From Marinospirillum sp. (GTDB taxonomy: Bacteria; Pseudomonadota; Gammaproteobacteria; Pseudomonadales; Halomonadaceae): a stretch of 15,096 bases of DNA. The stretch lies in assembly GCA_007116865.1 (NCBI GenBank), contig SKHR01000031.1:1-15096 (forward strand), written 5' to 3'. The notes under the pieces were generated by a model. That model had not been told where the DNA came from. It saw nothing but the letters and a program-made list of their open reading frames with translations, and ran no database searches. Within the stretch, counting starts at the first letter, position 1; each line of letters opens with the position of its first letter. Shown here piece after piece: positions 14,772 through 15,096 of the stretch. The translations under genes and the position numbers were made by a program.

Positions 14772-15096
14772 CAGGTGTTCTCCTCATCGACACCAACAAT
14801 AATGGTGTGTTCATCCAAATAGCTGTGCGGTGGCACTTCCAGGCTGGTCGGTGCTGGCTGGTTACTGTAAACACGACCAGCCAGGTCAAAGCGAGAGCTG
14901 TGACATGGACAGAAGAAGCCACCAAACCAGTTGGAACCCAGATCAGCCGGTGCGACTTCTGGACGATAGGTCGGTGAACAACCCAGGTGAGTACAAATCC
15001 CGATGACAACCAGGTAGCGAGGATCACGCGAACGATGCTGGTTACGCGCATACTCGGGCTGCTGGCCCGCACTGGTTGCAGTGGATTGAGGATCCC
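14771..15096 (-). CDS. petA: PetA, Rieske iron-sulfur subunit of the bc1 complex (5' part outside the window)
   Basis: The Rieske subunit takes the first electron from ubiquinol at the Qo site and passes it to cytochrome c1. Only the C-terminal 107 residues are present; the N-terminal signal and membrane helix lie beyond the right edge. The 2Fe-2S ligands are in CTHLGC (codons 14995-14978) and CPCHSS (14911-14894), giving two Cys and two His ligands plus the disulfide pair. The second box reads CPCHSS where many relatives have CPCHGS; the last Ser, which tunes the cluster potential, is kept. The gene ends TGATG with petB, a 1-base overlap. A 102-residue open frame over the same bases (14764-15072) is a wrong-frame artefact. 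Confidence 0.96.
   Translation of the reverse strand, partial: DPQSTATSAGQQPEYARNQHRSRDPRYLVVIGICTHLGCSPTYRPEVAPADLGSNWFGGFFCPCHSSRFDLAGRVYSNQPAPTSLEVPPHSYLDEHTIIVGVDEENT

Noticed and set aside
14764..15072. Minus-strand open frame of 102 codons
   Set aside because: It is a shifted frame over petA. The correct frame shows CTHLGC and CPCHSS and runs off the right edge.

Overview
The window is a piece of a gammaproteobacterial chromosome of medium GC. The order rsmH – rnpB – rsmI – lpoA – yraN – diaA – sspB – sspA – petC – petB – petA matches what I recall from Pseudomonas and relatives (Pseudomonadales/Oceanospirillales). LpoA, the SspA/SspB pair and a three-subunit bc1 complex fit this group. 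I cannot name the genus. No phage, CRISPR, tRNA, toxin or defence island is visible. Most of the window is core housekeeping DNA, and the one mobile element is an IS200/IS605-type insertion at the left edge.

Layout from left to right. Positions 1-1358 hold an IS605-like element. It has a partial tnpB on the minus strand that runs off the left edge, and a complete divergent tnpA on the plus strand; their start codons are only 21 bp apart. Two hairpins follow tnpA and mark the element end. At 1393-1420 a terminator-like hairpin, T-rich on both strands, separates the element from the division/cell-wall (dcw) cluster. The cluster is read on the minus strand (7309 down to 1453) in the order rsmH, ftsL, ftsI, murE, murF, with tight or overlapping joints typical of one operon. 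Next is the RNase P RNA gene rnpB on the minus strand (about 7362-7723), with a good sigma-70 promoter at the end of rsmI. rsmI (minus) and lpoA (plus) diverge at about 8650. lpoA, yraN and diaA form a plus-strand run ending at 11517, convergent with a minus-strand run in which petA (partial at the right edge), petB and petC precede sspA and sspB.

How the genes fit together. MurE and MurF make the UDP-MurNAc-pentapeptide precursor. FtsI (PBP3) crosslinks septal peptidoglycan with FtsL as a divisome partner, and LpoA activates the bifunctional synthase PBP1A, so cell-wall genes flank rnpB on both sides. RsmH and RsmI are the two methyltransferases that modify the same 16S rRNA nucleotide, C1402. 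PetABC is the ubiquinol:cytochrome c reductase. SspA and SspB are an RNA-polymerase-associated stress regulator and a ClpXP adaptor.

Points of interest: the IS605 element just after murF, where mraY is normally expected; the apparent absence of mraZ before rsmH and of dolP (yraP) after diaA; overlapping, apparently leaderless divergent promoters of tnpA and tnpB; and two strong tandem hairpins between petC and sspA. I did not find a clearly new biological system.
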